Shown: positions 1-9,562 of the stretch, in pieces
Numbering within the stretch: position 1 is the stretch's first letter
Layout: every line of letters starts with the position of its first letter
From: Asticcacaulis sp. AND118
GTDB lineage: Bacteria > Pseudomonadota > Alphaproteobacteria > Caulobacterales > Caulobacteraceae
Direction: 5' to 3'
DNA length: 64,000 nucleotides
NCBI RefSeq assembly: GCF_020535245.1
Contig: NZ_CP084911.1
Span: 935,146-999,145 of the forward strand
The notes under the pieces: generated by a model
The model's input: the letters and a program-made list of their open reading frames with translations, nothing else
What the model was told of the DNA's origin: nothing
Database searches by the model: none
Position numbers and translations under genes: made by a program

Positions 1-88
1 CGAGCCCGTGCCGTCGGGCGATGTGCTGATCCGTCTGACGGATGGGCGCAGCCTCAGCGGCAGCCGACGGTATAAGGCCGCGTTGTGA
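1..88 (+). CDS. LytTR-type DNA-binding protein, C-terminal end only
   Basis: The window opens inside this gene, and 28 codons are visible before the TGA at 86-88. The visible peptide includes DVLIRLTDGRSLSGSRRYK. This resembles the end of the LytTR DNA-binding domain, where a strand with 'dG..l.vSrry' closes the fold. LytTR proteins are response regulators or membrane-anchored transcription factors, and which kind this is cannot be seen. The call rests on one short motif. Confidence 0.5.
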   Translation, partial: EPVPSGDVLIRLTDGRSLSGSRRYKAAL

Positions 89-142
89 TTTTGTGTATCG
101 CGCATCCCAAAAACCGCTTCACCCTTTTGGGTACGCGCTTTG

Positions 143-170
143 AAAAAACCCCGCATCCGGGGATGCGGGG
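143..170 (-). terminator. Rho-independent terminator of the catalase gene
   Basis: Read on the minus strand, a 10-bp GC-rich inverted repeat (149-158 with 161-170) is followed by six T residues (143-148 on the plus strand are A). It sits 37 nt after the catalase stop codon, the usual place for an intrinsic terminator. Confidence 0.8.
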
Positions 171-206
171 CAGGTGTCCGGATATCTGGTGAGGTCTATC
201 CGAAGC

Positions 207-1667
207 TCAGGCCTTCAGCGCCGCCCGGATGCCATGGGCATAGTCCGGGTGGATGCGCTCGAAATGGCCCAGCGCGCGCTCGACGATAAAGTCTGGCACG
301 CCGGCCATCGAGGCCGCGATATTGCTGAACAGGCGCGCCTTCTGACCGTCATCGAACAGGTTGAACAGGGCGCGCGGCTGGCTGTAGTCGTCATTTCCCT
401 CACGATGATCGAAGCGGTCGGCATCGCCGGTGATCCGCAGCGGCGGCTCGCGGTATTGCGGCGCCTCCTTCGGCCCGCCGAAGCTGTTGGGCTCGTAATA
501 GGCGTCCGGGTTCGACTGAAAATTATCGAAGAAACGCATCGATCCGTCGCGGTGATAGTGGTTCACCGGACATTTCGGCGCATTGACCGGGAGGGCCTCA
601 TAGTGCGTTCCCAACCGATAGCGGTGAGCGTCGGCGTGGGCAAACAGGCGCGCCTGCAGCACCTTGTCGGGCGAATAGCCGATGCCCGGCACGATGTTCG
701 ACGGCGAAAACGCCGCCTGCTCGATTTCGGCGAAATAGTTGGACGCATTTTGGTTCAACTCGATCACGCCGACATCGATCAGCGGGTAATCGGCGTGCGG
801 CCACACCTTGGTCAGGTCAAACGGATTGTAGGGCGTGGTGTCGGCCTCCAGTTCGGGCATGATCTGCACCTTGACGTCCCACTTCGGGTACTGATGCGCC
901 TCGATGGCCCCGAAAAGCGCCTCCTGATAGGTTTCGCGCGACTGACCGATAACATCGGCGGCCTGGGCATTGGTGTAATGGGCGTGGCCCTGACGGGTTT
1001 TGAAGTGGAACTTGACCCAGAAGCGCTCGCCATCCGCATTGAGGAAGCTGTAGGTGTGAGAGCCAAAGCCGTCCATATGCATGGGGTCGGTGGGGATGCC
1101 GCGATCCGACATCAGGATGGTCACCTGATGCAGGGCTTCGGGCGACAGCGACCAGAAGTCCCAGGCGGCGGTCGAAGAGCGCAGATTGGTGCGGGGGTGG
1201 CGCTTCTGCGTGTGGATAAAGTCGGGGAATTTCAGCGGGTCGCGGATGAAGAAGACCGGCGTATTGTTGCCGACCAAGTCCCAGTTGCCCTCCGACGTGT
1301 AGAATTTCAACGCAAAGCCGCGCACGTCGCGCTCGGCATCCGCGGCGCCCATCTCACCGGCGACGGTCGAGAAGCGCGCCAACAACGGCGTGGTCGCGCC
1401 CCGTTCGAACACGCGGGCGCGGGTGTATTTCGAGATGTCATGAGTGACGGTGAAGGTGCCGAACGCGCCCCAGCCCTTGGCGTGGACCACGCGCTCAGGG
1501 ATGCGCTCGCGATTCTGGTGCGCCAGCTTTTCGATGAGCTGATAGTCCTGCAACAATACCGGCCCGCGCGGTCCGGCGGTCAGACTGTTCTGGTTGTCCG
1601 CCACCGGCGCGCCGGCCGTGGTGGTCAGAGTGTTGCCGTGCATGACGGGGCACTTGCTCTCGCTCAT
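207..1667 (-). CDS. katA: Haem catalase (clade 3 type), proximal Tyr replaced by His
   Basis: This 486-aa protein is a small-subunit monofunctional catalase that disproportionates hydrogen peroxide to water and oxygen in the cytoplasm. The distal histidine lies in RVVHAKG near residue 62 and the distal asparagine in VGNNTPVFF near 133. The conserved RxFxY haem-ligand segment reads [14 protein letters not shown] near residues 340-353. At the position where catalases carry the proximal iron-ligating tyrosine, the codon at 636-638 encodes His (CAC on the minus strand). Everything else is full length and well conserved. The gene is alone, with its own terminator, divergent from an EamA transporter. 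A single T-to-C change would explain the substitution, so sequencing error or a recent mutation is possible. Confidence 0.93.
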   Translation of the reverse strand: MSESKCPVMHGNTLTTTAGAPVADNQNSLTAGPRGPVLLQDYQLIEKLAHQNRERIPERVVHAKGWGAFGTFTVTHDISKYTRARVFERGATTPLLARFSTVAGEMGAADAERDVRGFALKFYTSEGNWDLVGNNTPVFFIRDPLKFPDFIHTQKRHPRTNLRSSTAAWDFWSLSPEALHQVTILMSDRGIPTDPMHMDGFGSHTYSFLNADGERFWVKFHFKTRQGHAHYTNAQAADVIGQSRETYQEALFGAIEAHQYPKWDVKVQIMPELEADTTPYNPFDLTKVWPHADYPLIDVGVIELNQNASNYFAEIEQAAFSPSNIVPGIGYSPDKVLQARLFAHADAHRYRLGTHYEALPVNAPKCPVNHYHRDGSMRFFDNFQSNPDAYYEPNSFGGPKEAPQYREPPLRITGDADRFDHREGNDDYSQPRALFNLFDDGQKARLFSNIAASMAGVPDFIVERALGHFERIHPDYAHGIRAALKA

Positions 1668-1918
1668 CGCCTTGTATCCTTTGTCTTTTTACCCTCAGTG
1701 AGGCTCGAAAGGACTATGACGCGGCGTGCGAGATAAATGAAATAGATAGTCTTTGTATTTTCGATAAAGAAAACTTAGGCAGGATGACACCTGCTGACGC
1801 TGGCTGGCAGGATAGATGCGGTGAATGGCGGCCGCCCCGCTGGACTTGAAATCGTTTCCGACGCAAGAAACGGGGCGCAATGCGCATAGCATATGGGGTC
1901 GTTATCCGGGAACTGTCT

Positions 1919-2827
1919 ATGTCCACCGCCAGTCTTATCCGTCTGTTGTCGCTTGCCGCCGTGTGGGGCGGGTCGTTCCTGTTCATGCGCGTCAGCGTGC
2001 CGGCGCTGGGTCCGGTATGGCTGATCGGGATTCGCGTGTTTCTGGCGGCGGTGTTCCTGACCGGGCTGGGGCTGGCGACGCGCAAGGCGTTGCAGATCAA
2101 GGGCTTTTACAAATATTTTCTCATCATCGGCCTGTTCAATTCCGCTGTGCCTTTCCTGCTGTTCGCCTTTGCCGCCAAGACCCTGTCGGCGTCGATGCTG
2201 TCGATCCTCAATGCGCAGGCCCCGCTGTTCGGCGTCATCCTGTCGGCCATCGTTTCGCGTCAGTTGCCGTCGCTTAAGGTCGTCTGCGGCCTGGCGCTCG
2301 GCGTGGTGGGGGTAGGGGTGCTGGTCGGGCTCGATGCCGCGCACCTCAATGCCGAGAGCCTGCTGGCCATCGGCGCGGCCATACTGGCGGCCCTGTGCTA
2401 CGCCATCGCCTCGGTGTGGGCCCGCCACGCGCCGCGCACGCCCGACCCCCTGTCGAACGCCCACGGCAGCATGTGGGCCTCGGTCCTGCTGATCGTACCG
2501 GCCATGCCCTTTTTCATGCCGCAGCCCGACCAACTGACGCTGCTGACGCCCTGGGTGGCTCTGAGCGTCGTGGCGCTGGGCGTGGTGTCGAGCGGTGTGG
2601 CCTATATCCTGTATTTCAAGCTGATCGACGATATCGGCGCCGCTCCGGCCCTGACCGTGACCTTCCTCATCCCGGTCTTCGGCACGCTATGGGGCTATCT
2701 GTTCCTGCACGAGGCGGTAGGCCTTAGCACCTTGATCGGCGGGGTGCTGGTCCTGTGGGGCACGGCGCTGGTGGTCGGTTTCGACCCGGGCGCCCTGCTC
2801 CGCCGGCGTCAGGCCACCCTGGAATAG
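1919..2827 (+). CDS. EamA/DMT-superfamily transporter (10 TM)
   Basis: This inner-membrane protein of about 302 aa has two tandem EamA repeats. The first begins at RLLSLAAVWGGSFLFMR, and the second runs from about residue 140 (AIGAAILAALCYAIASVW) to the end. The family exports small metabolites such as amino acids, or takes up varied solutes, and the substrate cannot be told here. An upstream in-frame ATG at 1880 would add 13 residues that do not look membrane-like, so the ATG at 1919 is preferred. The 3' end overlaps the convergent hemN gene by 19 bp. Confidence 0.85.
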   Translation: MSTASLIRLLSLAAVWGGSFLFMRVSVPALGPVWLIGIRVFLAAVFLTGLGLATRKALQIKGFYKYFLIIGLFNSAVPFLLFAFAAKTLSASMLSILNAQAPLFGVILSAIVSRQLPSLKVVCGLALGVVGVGVLVGLDAAHLNAESLLAIGAAILAALCYAIASVWARHAPRTPDPLSNAHGSMWASVLLIVPAMPFFMPQPDQLTLLTPWVALSVVALGVVSSGVAYILYFKLIDDIGAAPALTVTFLIPVFGTLWGYLFLHEAVGLSTLIGGVLVLWGTALVVGFDPGALLRRRQATLE

Positions 2828-4194
2828 CGGTTCTGCGCCTCGGACTGCCGCGCATAGGCATCGAAGGCGCAGGCGACGTTGCGCACCAGCATCTTCAGCG
2901 GCGAATGGAAGCGCACGCGGCGATCTTCGACCGTCACCAGCCCGGCCGCCACGAAGTCGCTCAAGGCCTCGATGTCGCCGTCGAGATAGTCCGCCGCATA
3001 ACCGTGCTGTTCAAGGAGGACCGGAATGTCGGCTTCGAAATAGCACATCAGGTCACTGATCACCGCCTTGCGCAATTTGTCGTCACCCCGATAGCCCCAG
3101 CCGCGCAGGGTCGCCCATTCGCCGGACAGAATGTGGTTCTGGTAGGTGGTCGATTGCGGGATGTTCTGCACAATACCGCCGTCGAGTTCGCCGATAGACG
3201 ACGCCCCCAGCCCAAGCAGGTTGTCATTGGGCAGGGTCGAATAGCCCATGAAGTTGCGGCGCAAGGTGCGGGCGTCGAAGGCCGTCGTCATATCGTCGTC
3301 CGGCTTGGCGAAATGGTCGATGCCGAGGGCGCGATAGCCGTGCGTCGTCAGATAATCCGACAGGCGCAGGAACATCGCCACCTTGTCTACGGTGTCAGGC
3401 AGGGCCGATTCGTCGATCAGGGTCTGGTGCTTCTTCACCCACGGCACATGGCCGTAGGAAAAGGCCGAGATGCGGTGGGGATCGAGTTCGGAGACGTGCC
3501 CCAGCGTCGTCTCAAGACTGCGCAAGGTCTGGCCGGGCAGGCCGTAGACCAGATCGATGCCGATGCGCGTCAGGCCATTGTCGCGCAGGTGGCCCAGTAC
3601 GGCCTTGACCTGCTCCAGCGGCTGGATGCGGTTGATGGCCGCCTGCACGGCCGGGTCGGTATCCTGCACCCCCAGCGACACGCGGTTGAAACCGAAGGCG
3701 GCATAGGCCCTGATTTGGCTTAAGGAGGCGCGGCGCGGGTCCAGTTCGATGCTGATTTCGGCGTCAGGGAGGAGATTGAAGCCGTCGTGCAGCGCTTCGA
3801 AAATGCGCCCCATATCGGCGGGCGTCAGCATGGAGGGCGAGCCGCCGCCGAAGTGCACGCTGTGGACTCTGGGGCGGAAACCGAGATGCGCGCCGACCAT
3901 CCGGATTTCCGCGACCAGCGCGCCGACATAGGCTTCGACCGGTGCGTATTTCAGGGTCGCGCGCGTGTTGCAGCCGCAGAAGTGGCACATCTGCTCGCAG
4001 AAGGGGATGTGCAAATAGAGCGCGATGGGCTGATCGGTACGCAGGGCGGACAGCCAGCTTTTATAGGTCTGCGGCGTGAGCGCGTCGAAATGATGCGCCG
4101 ACGGATAGGAGGTGTAGCGCGGCGCTTCCCGCCCCATGAAGCGCATCACATCGTGATCTTGCCAGGATTTTTGGGGGAATGAGGTATCGGGCAT
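2809..4194 (-). CDS. hemN: Oxygen-independent coproporphyrinogen III oxidase HemN
   Basis: This 461-aa radical-SAM enzyme decarboxylates coproporphyrinogen III to protoporphyrinogen IX without oxygen, in cytoplasmic haem biosynthesis. The 4Fe-4S motif CxxxCxxC is visible as FCEQMCHFCGC (Cys66, Cys70, Cys73), followed by the HFGGGSPSML segment that helps bind SAM. The length matches true HemN rather than the shorter HemW (about 380 aa), and the N-terminal extension with RYTSYPSAHHF is also HemN-like. A GGAGC ribosome site precedes the start. No convincing FNR box is visible upstream. Confidence 0.95.
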   Translation of the reverse strand: MPDTSFPQKSWQDHDVMRFMGREAPRYTSYPSAHHFDALTPQTYKSWLSALRTDQPIALYLHIPFCEQMCHFCGCNTRATLKYAPVEAYVGALVAEIRMVGAHLGFRPRVHSVHFGGGSPSMLTPADMGRIFEALHDGFNLLPDAEISIELDPRRASLSQIRAYAAFGFNRVSLGVQDTDPAVQAAINRIQPLEQVKAVLGHLRDNGLTRIGIDLVYGLPGQTLRSLETTLGHVSELDPHRISAFSYGHVPWVKKHQTLIDESALPDTVDKVAMFLRLSDYLTTHGYRALGIDHFAKPDDDMTTAFDARTLRRNFMGYSTLPNDNLLGLGASSIGELDGGIVQNIPQSTTYQNHILSGEWATLRGWGYRGDDKLRKAVISDLMCYFEADIPVLLEQHGYAADYLDGDIEALSDFVAAGLVTVEDRRVRFHSPLKMLVRNVACAFDAYARQSEAQNRYSRVA

Positions 4195-4393
4195 GGGCGG
4201 GCTCCTTACGCGGCGCCCCCGGTTCTTACGCCTTTTTACCCTTTGGATTTATGTGGTCTTTCGTCGCAGTCAGGGTGTGTATCCGGGCGTCGTATATGGT
4301 TGCATTCTGTTGTATTGTAAGGAATGCGCGGTCGCGCCCCTTGGAATGCGGATCGAATAAATGACACTTGCCCGGCAAACCGTGGAGGTGTCG

Positions 4394-5548
4394 ATGCGCA
4401 AGATTAAGGGTTCTGTTTCCGGGCTGGCCGTCGGAATGTTGTTGGCGGGAAGCGTTCAGGCGGCACCGCCGGTCGCGGTGATCGACGCACCGTCCTCTAT
4501 GCCGGTGAAGACGCGCTTCACCATCATGGCCAATCGCTCAAGCGATTCCGACGGTCAGATTACCGGCTATCTGTGGCGCATCGGCGGCGGGGCCGAGGTA
4601 TTTACCGAAGGCCCATCGATCGACGTACGTATCCCGACGCCGGGGTCCGTGGAGTTCAGCCTGACGGCCATCGATAATCAGTGGCAGTTGTCTGCGCCGG
4701 TCACCGCACGCGTCATCGCCCGCGACCAGACACCGCCGGTCGCCGTTATGGATTTGCCTACCGGTGGACGCGTCGGAGGCACTTACACGCTCGATGCGCG
4801 CCGCTCCAGCGATGACGGACGGATTACCCGCTATCAGTGGACGATCGGCACGGCGGCTCCGATCGTGACGGATCAGCCGCAATTGCGGCAGACCTTCCCG
4901 ACCGCTGGCAATCAGACGATACGTCTCACCGTCATCGATGAGTCAGGTAACTCATCCGCACCGGTGGAGGGTGCGCTGAACATCGTTTCGCCTCCGGTCG
5001 CCGTCGTGCGCGCACCGAGAATCGTGCCGTTCGGGCAGGCTGTAAATCTGGATGGACAAGCGTCGTTTGCCTATGGCGCGCGCATTATCGCCTATCGCTG
5101 GCAGGTCAATGCCGCCGCCCCACGCACCACGACCGAGCCGGTCTTTGTGCATCCCGCCTTGCCGATAGGGCGGCACTCGGCCACCCTGACGGTAGAGGAT
5201 GATAGCGGGCTCGTTTCAACCGCGGACACTTATATTTTCATCGTAGCGGACCAGACCCCGCCGGTCGCCGTCTTTCAGGGGCCGGCTGTAACCCAGACCG
5301 GCGCCATTGTGGAATTTTTCGCGCACGCGTCATCGGATATAGGCGGAAGGGTACGCGAGTTCAGATGGCAGATTGGTGGCCAAACCCTAAGCACGGACCA
5401 GCCGAATCTGAGACATACCTTCACGGTCGCCGGTGTTCAGCCGGTTACGCTCACTGTGGTGGATGATTCCGGGAATGAATCGGCTCCGGTGATGCAGCGC
5501 GTTGTGGTGCAGCCGTCCATTCCCGTGCGTGTGCCAACCAAGCCTTAA
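4394..5548 (+). CDS. Secreted protein of four PKD-like repeats
   Basis: The start at 4394 is chosen because GGAGGTG lies 5 nt upstream and the first residues form a signal peptide (MRKIKGSVSGLAVGMLLAG, cleaved after VQA). The mature 360 or so residues are four tandem beta-sandwich repeats. Each opens with a PPVAV motif (PPVAVIDAP, PPVAVMDLP, PPVAVVRAP, PPVAVFQGP), followed by S.D.G.I..Y.W.I and ending near a V.DNSG-type turn. The pattern is that of PKD or related Ig-like domains used in extracellular binding or as spacers. No catalytic domain is present. The stop overlaps the convergent lipoprotein gene by 4 bp. Confidence 0.75.
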   Translation: MRKIKGSVSGLAVGMLLAGSVQAAPPVAVIDAPSSMPVKTRFTIMANRSSDSDGQITGYLWRIGGGAEVFTEGPSIDVRIPTPGSVEFSLTAIDNQWQLSAPVTARVIARDQTPPVAVMDLPTGGRVGGTYTLDARRSSDDGRITRYQWTIGTAAPIVTDQPQLRQTFPTAGNQTIRLTVIDESGNSSAPVEGALNIVSPPVAVVRAPRIVPFGQAVNLDGQASFAYGARIIAYRWQVNAAAPRTTTEPVFVHPALPIGRHSATLTVEDDSGLVSTADTYIFIVADQTPPVAVFQGPAVTQTGAIVEFFAHASSDIGGRVREFRWQIGGQTLSTDQPNLRHTFTVAGVQPVTLTVVDDSGNESAPVMQRVVVQPSIPVRVPTKP

Positions 5549-6153
5549 GGCAGCTTGGCGCTGTCCATCGTCGCCAGAACGTCCTTCAGGCTGGCGTCGT
5601 AATAGTGCTCCGCCGGCGCGATATAGACGATGTAGTAGCCCAGGCCGCCCTTGGAGGCGGCCTGCGCCACGCCCTTGAGGTTCAGGCCTTCGGACGTCTT
5701 GGCCGTGATGTCGAAGCGCACGGCGCGCTGACCGTTGAGGTCGACCGGCTTGGGCGCGGAGGTTTCGATCTTCTGATAGTCGAGCGCCGCCAGCGAGTGC
5801 GAGACGAACTCGATCTGTTCCGAATAGGACATGCTGCCCTTGCCGCGCGGGGCCGGGGCGTTCTTGTTGTCGCCCTTGGTCGGGTGGACCATCAGCGGGT
5901 CGGCCGCGCCCAGACCTTCAGAGACGAACAGGCGGTTGAGGCCCGGTCCGTCGATCGACAGGATTTTCACCTTCTTGGCGCGGTTGTAATAGAGCGGCGA
6001 CACGTCGGACCAGTCGCGGCTGAGGCTGACGCTATAGCCCGCGCCGACGGCCAGAGCGCCCTTGGGTGCCAGGGTCGCGCCGCCGCACCCGGCGAGCAGG
6101 GCGGCCGCCAGCGTGGCGGCGGCGATGGTTTTCAGAGCAGTGAGTTTACGCAT
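5545..6153 (-). CDS. Lipoprotein of unknown function
   Basis: This 202-aa protein has a clear lipoprotein signal, with a hydrophobic stretch ending in the lipobox LLAGC near residues 19-23. The mature part has a pattern of short strands (YSVSLSRDWSDVSP, INGQRAVRFDITAKT-like, YYIVYIAP) and ends KDVLATMDSAKLP. That resembles small periplasmic domains that test the fit of a substrate or peptidoglycan, but no named family is recognised. It lies 18 nt downstream of the M48 protease and is probably in the same operon. Confidence 0.7.
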   Translation of the reverse strand: MRKLTALKTIAAATLAAALLAGCGGATLAPKGALAVGAGYSVSLSRDWSDVSPLYYNRAKKVKILSIDGPGLNRLFVSEGLGAADPLMVHPTKGDNKNAPAPRGKGSMSYSEQIEFVSHSLAALDYQKIETSAPKPVDLNGQRAVRFDITAKTSEGLNLKGVAQAASKGGLGYYIVYIAPAEHYYDASLKDVLATMDSAKLP

Positions 6154-6171
6154 GATCTTTCCCCCGATGAA

Positions 6172-7491
6172 TCAATTGGTGACAGGCGCTGGCGGGGCCG
6201 CGGGTGCGGGCGCCGCCTTCAGGCTGTTGAGCAGGTCCTCGACCATCCAGGCGTCTTCCGCCTGCGGAAAGGTCTTGAGATAGGTGTCATAGGCCGCGAT
6301 GGCGTCCTGTGTGCGGCCCATGCGGCGATAGACTTCGCCGAGTTGACGCCGCGTTTCGGGCGGCGCGTCGGGCAGGGCGGCGGCCTCCGTGTAGGCGTTG
6401 GCGGCGGCCAGCAGATCCGGCGAACCGATATTGTCCTTGGCGCGCAGACGATAGGCTTCGCCGGCGTAGAAGTTCAGCAGCCCCGTATCGAGGCCGTCCT
6501 GTTGCAGGTGACCGATTAGGAACAGAGTCTGACCGTAATCCTGACGGCGCAGATCGTCCTTGAGCCACCGGCCGAGATAAGGACGGATGCGCTCGCGATA
6601 GGCGGCGCGCTTCTGCTTCTGCGCCTCGTCGTCGTCGCCCGCGACCTTGAAGCCATCGGCCTGCTTGCTCAGGGCGTCGACGCGCTCGCTTTCCAGCGGG
6701 TGCGAGCCGAAGACATTGATGCGGCCGCCGCGCTTGCGCGTCCGCTCGTAATCGGACGCCTTGGTCTCTTCGATCAGGTAGGACCAGATGCGCACTGAAG
6801 CGTAGGGATCGTAGTGTGCGTTCAACGCGTAGCTATTCCCGAACCGGTCGGCCTCGGTTTCATTGTCGCGCGAATAGGCGAAGTAGGAGGCGATGGCCCC
6901 CAGATAGACGGCGTCGATCAGGCCGCCGGTCAGGTTGGAAATGTCGCGCGCCGCCGAATAGCTGCCGGCATTGGCGGCGGCTCCGGCCCCGATAATGGCG
7001 ATGACCATGCCCGCCGCCGCCGCCGCGTTCTGGTTCGACTTGACGTTCTCGAAGGCCTCGGTCGAATGGTTATGGCGATAATGGGCGAATTCGTGGCCCA
7101 GCACGAAGGCCACCTCGTCCTCGGTCTGGGCACGCAGCAGAAGGCCGGTCCACACTTCGGTATAGCCGTTGGGGCCCATGGAGGCGTTGAAGAAGGGGCG
7201 GTCCATCACATAGAGGCGCAGGTCGCCTTTGTAATCGCCGGCCACCTTGTCCAGCACGCCGCGCACATAGGCGTTGAGCGCTTCGTCGTGATTGCGCTCG
7301 CCCGAGGTGCGGGCGTCGCGTTCGGCCTTCTTCGTCTCTTCCCAGATGGAAAATTCCAGCGTCCCGGCGGCCGGAGTCTGACCCGGCTTACGCTCCGGAT
7401 ACTTGTCGACGGCCGCAGCAGGCTGCGCCGCCGTCATCAGGAGCGCGGCCGTCAGGGCCGCCAGAGAAGGACGCACCAGAGAGGGGCGCAT
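6172..7491 (-). CDS. Periplasmic M48 zinc metalloprotease with C-terminal TPR
   Basis: The start at 7491 overlaps the stop of the upstream gene (ATGA) and gives 439 aa with a signal peptide (MRPSLVRPSLAALTAALLMT, cut after AAA). The zinc-binding HExxH motif is HEFAH in VLGHEFAHYRHNH near residue 120. The third ligand is probably the Glu in NETEADRFGNSYAL. The C-terminal third has tetratricopeptide-like helices (AANAYTEAAALPDAPPETRRQLGEV). This is the layout of BepA/YfgC-like or LoiP-like proteases that act in outer-membrane quality control. Translational coupling to the secreted partner upstream suggests that they act together. Confidence 0.88.
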   Translation of the reverse strand: MRPSLVRPSLAALTAALLMTAAQPAAAVDKYPERKPGQTPAAGTLEFSIWEETKKAERDARTSGERNHDEALNAYVRGVLDKVAGDYKGDLRLYVMDRPFFNASMGPNGYTEVWTGLLLRAQTEDEVAFVLGHEFAHYRHNHSTEAFENVKSNQNAAAAAGMVIAIIGAGAAANAGSYSAARDISNLTGGLIDAVYLGAIASYFAYSRDNETEADRFGNSYALNAHYDPYASVRIWSYLIEETKASDYERTRKRGGRINVFGSHPLESERVDALSKQADGFKVAGDDDEAQKQKRAAYRERIRPYLGRWLKDDLRRQDYGQTLFLIGHLQQDGLDTGLLNFYAGEAYRLRAKDNIGSPDLLAAANAYTEAAALPDAPPETRRQLGEVYRRMGRTQDAIAAYDTYLKTFPQAEDAWMVEDLLNSLKAAPAPAAPPAPVTN

Positions 7492-8219
7492 CAGAGCGGC
7501 AGGTCCTTGAACAGTTTTTCGACCGCCGAGACAGCGCCTTCGGCTTCGCGGATATCGGTGCCCGAAGCCACGCCGCTGAACTGATACCACACGACCTGAC
7601 CGGTATTGAGGTCGACCAGCGTCGCCTGAAGGCCCTGGCCGCCGAACTGCATCGGCCCGCCCAGCAGGGCCATGCCGACGTTCAGCGCCGCCTTGGCCGA
7701 GCTTTGGTAGCTGCCCTTGCAGTTGAGAAACAGGGCGTAGCGCGGCGGATTGCCGGCCAGAGACGCCGGGACGAGGGTCTGAATGCCGCTGCCCAGGGTC
7801 CAGTCGAAGGTGGTCTTGGTCGGCAGGCGCAGCGCCGGTACCTGCTGCCACGCGATAGCCGAGACGACCTCGTCATTGAGCTTGAGCATCTGAAGGGCGC
7901 GCGGGTCTTCGTAGGTGTCGAGCGCGACCTCGCTGACGGCGTATTTCTTACCCTTGAGCGCGGCGGTCATGGCGGTGGACAGGTGGCCCTGCGCGGCCTT
8001 CGACCAGTCCGAGCGCGGCTCCTGCACGCCGCCGGCGGTCAGAAGCGACAGGCTAACCTCAGGGGTGACCAGCAGCAGCGGCGCGCCTTCAGCGGGTTTG
8101 TCGATCTTGACGAAGGATTTGATCGTCTCGGCCTGCGCCGTGACAGGGGCAACAGCGACGGACAGCGCGCACGCACCCATGACGGCGGCCATGGCCACCG
8201 CAACAAACGGTTTTTTCAT
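7491..8219 (-). CDS. Secreted protein of unknown function, coupled to M48 protease
   Basis: The start at 8219 has a GGGAGGG ribosome site 7 nt upstream and gives 242 aa with a signal peptide ending VTAQAE. The mature protein shows alternating strands and helices and a C-terminal segment (LVDLNTGQVVWYQFSGVASG) like that of small lipoproteins which report on surface components. No family is recognised. Its stop overlaps the protease start in an ATGA junction, so the two are made together. Confidence 0.7.
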   Translation of the reverse strand: MKKPFVAVAMAAVMGACALSVAVAPVTAQAETIKSFVKIDKPAEGAPLLLVTPEVSLSLLTAGGVQEPRSDWSKAAQGHLSTAMTAALKGKKYAVSEVALDTYEDPRALQMLKLNDEVVSAIAWQQVPALRLPTKTTFDWTLGSGIQTLVPASLAGNPPRYALFLNCKGSYQSSAKAALNVGMALLGGPMQFGGQGLQATLVDLNTGQVVWYQFSGVASGTDIREAEGAVSAVEKLFKDLPL

Positions 8220-8386
8220 CTGAATCCCTCCCCCGAAGGCAAAAGCAGCCTGGTCGGACACATTTCCGACACGATACAATCATGGTTAAAAATGATTGCA
8301 GCGCGGACGCTAATCGAAAACGGACGACCGCGCAAGAGGTCATCCGCTCCCGAAAAACTTTTCAACTACAAGGTATTGTGGATGCT

Positions 8387-9325
8387 CTATTTTTGCAGCG
8401 CGGCATCCAGCGCTGCGGCGAAGGCCTGCGGCTGATCGTACATAATAAAGTGCCGGCTTGCCTCAATGCGGACAATATTCAGTCGGGCGGCGCCCGCATA
8501 CTGTTCCGTGTAAAAGGCGGCGGTCTGTTCCGCCGTGTAGGGCATGGAGGCGTGGTGGGGCACGAAGACATGCACCGGGACCGCGATCTTCGGCAGATCC
8601 GGGCGCAGGTCCATGACCATGTCGTCATATAAGGCCTGAGCCGAGACGCGGCGGTCGCTGGCCGCGCCCCACAGGGCGATGCGGCGCTGGTTCCTGTCGG
8701 CTTCGGTTTTGGATTCGGGCAGGGCAGCGACAATCGCATCCTGCTGCGCCCTGTAGGCCGCGTCGTCGAGCCTGAGCAGGCGGTCACGCATCTGGGCGGC
8801 CTGCGGGGCGATGGTTTCGGCGGTGGCGGCGGGGTTGAACAGCACGCCGATAAAGGGCAGGGCGTCGACGACGATCAGCCTGGACAGGGATTGCGGATGG
8901 TCGGCGGCCAGTTTCAGGCCCATCAGCCCGCCCAGGGAGTGGCCGACGACGACGGGGTCTTTCAGCCCGTTCTGCGCGATATAGGCGTTGAGTGCCTCGA
9001 CCGTCGGGACGATGACCGGGCCCTGCGCATTGGCGGCGGCGGGCTCACCGGCGAAACCGGCGATGTTGACGAGGTGAAGCCGATAGCGGGCCTTGAGCCG
9101 ATCTGCGGTCGCTTCGCACACCTCGCGCGAGCAGTTGAGGCCGGGGATGAGGATAAGGTCAGGGCCGTTGCCGACGACCTCGACCGAGAAGCGCGCGGTC
9201 AGGGCGTCAGGGAAGGGTGTGGCCGCTCTGGCCCCTGACGCACAGGCGATGATGATGGCGAAAGCGATGGTCAGCCAGACGGCAAGGGAGGGGCGCGAAC
9301 GCGCGAAACGGCTGCGTTTGAACAT
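8387..9325 (-). CDS. Secreted alpha/beta hydrolase
   Basis: This 312-aa protein has an N-terminal signal peptide (ending ASGARAA). The alpha/beta hydrolase nucleophile elbow is GHSLGG near residue 135, the oxyanion-region motif LIPGLNCS precedes it, and the catalytic His is probably in EASRHFIMYDQPQAFA near the C-terminus. The fold is that of esterases or lactonases exported to the periplasm, and the substrate is unknown. It lies 24 nt downstream of the XRE regulator gene on the same strand and may be cotranscribed with it. Confidence 0.82.
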   Translation of the reverse strand: MFKRSRFARSRPSLAVWLTIAFAIIIACASGARAATPFPDALTARFSVEVVGNGPDLILIPGLNCSREVCEATADRLKARYRLHLVNIAGFAGEPAAANAQGPVIVPTVEALNAYIAQNGLKDPVVVGHSLGGLMGLKLAADHPQSLSRLIVVDALPFIGVLFNPAATAETIAPQAAQMRDRLLRLDDAAYRAQQDAIVAALPESKTEADRNQRRIALWGAASDRRVSAQALYDDMVMDLRPDLPKIAVPVHVFVPHHASMPYTAEQTAAFYTEQYAGAARLNIVRIEASRHFIMYDQPQAFAAALDAALQK

Positions 9326-9349
9326 GGAATGTCCTTATGGATTAGGGGC

Positions 9350-9562
9350 TTATTGGCCGGAAATCAGGCGGTGCGGATTGTCGAAGATCGTTTCGACGGG
9401 CAGATCGAAGATGGCGGCGATGCGATAGGCCAGATCGAGCGACGGGTCGTGTTTATCGGATTCGATGGCGATGACGGCCTGACGCGAGACGCTGAGGCGC
9501 GCGGCCAGATCGGCCTGGGTCAGACCGGCCTCGGTGCGCAATTCTTTCAGACGGTTCTTCAT
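9350..9562 (-). CDS. Small XRE-family transcriptional regulator
   Basis: This 70-aa protein is almost entirely one helix-turn-helix (LTQADLAARLSVSRQAVIAIE), followed by the SLDLAYRIAAIFDLPVETIF segment typical of the short YozG-like XRE regulators. Its start overlaps the stop of the upstream membrane-protein gene (ATGA). Small XRE repressors paired with a four-TM protein commonly regulate their own operon. The repeats at 9989-10062 are candidate operators. Confidence 0.88.
   Translation of the reverse strand: MKNRLKELRTEAGLTQADLAARLSVSRQAVIAIESDKHDPSLDLAYRIAAIFDLPVETIFDNPHRLISGQ

Noticed and set aside
174..1736. Long plus-strand open frame over the catalase gene
   Set aside because: It is the antisense shadow of a high-GC gene and matches no known protein, while the minus strand is a textbook catalase.
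4195..4360. FNR-type anaerobox upstream of hemN
   Set aside because: No TTGAT-N4-ATCAA-like sequence is present in the upstream region.
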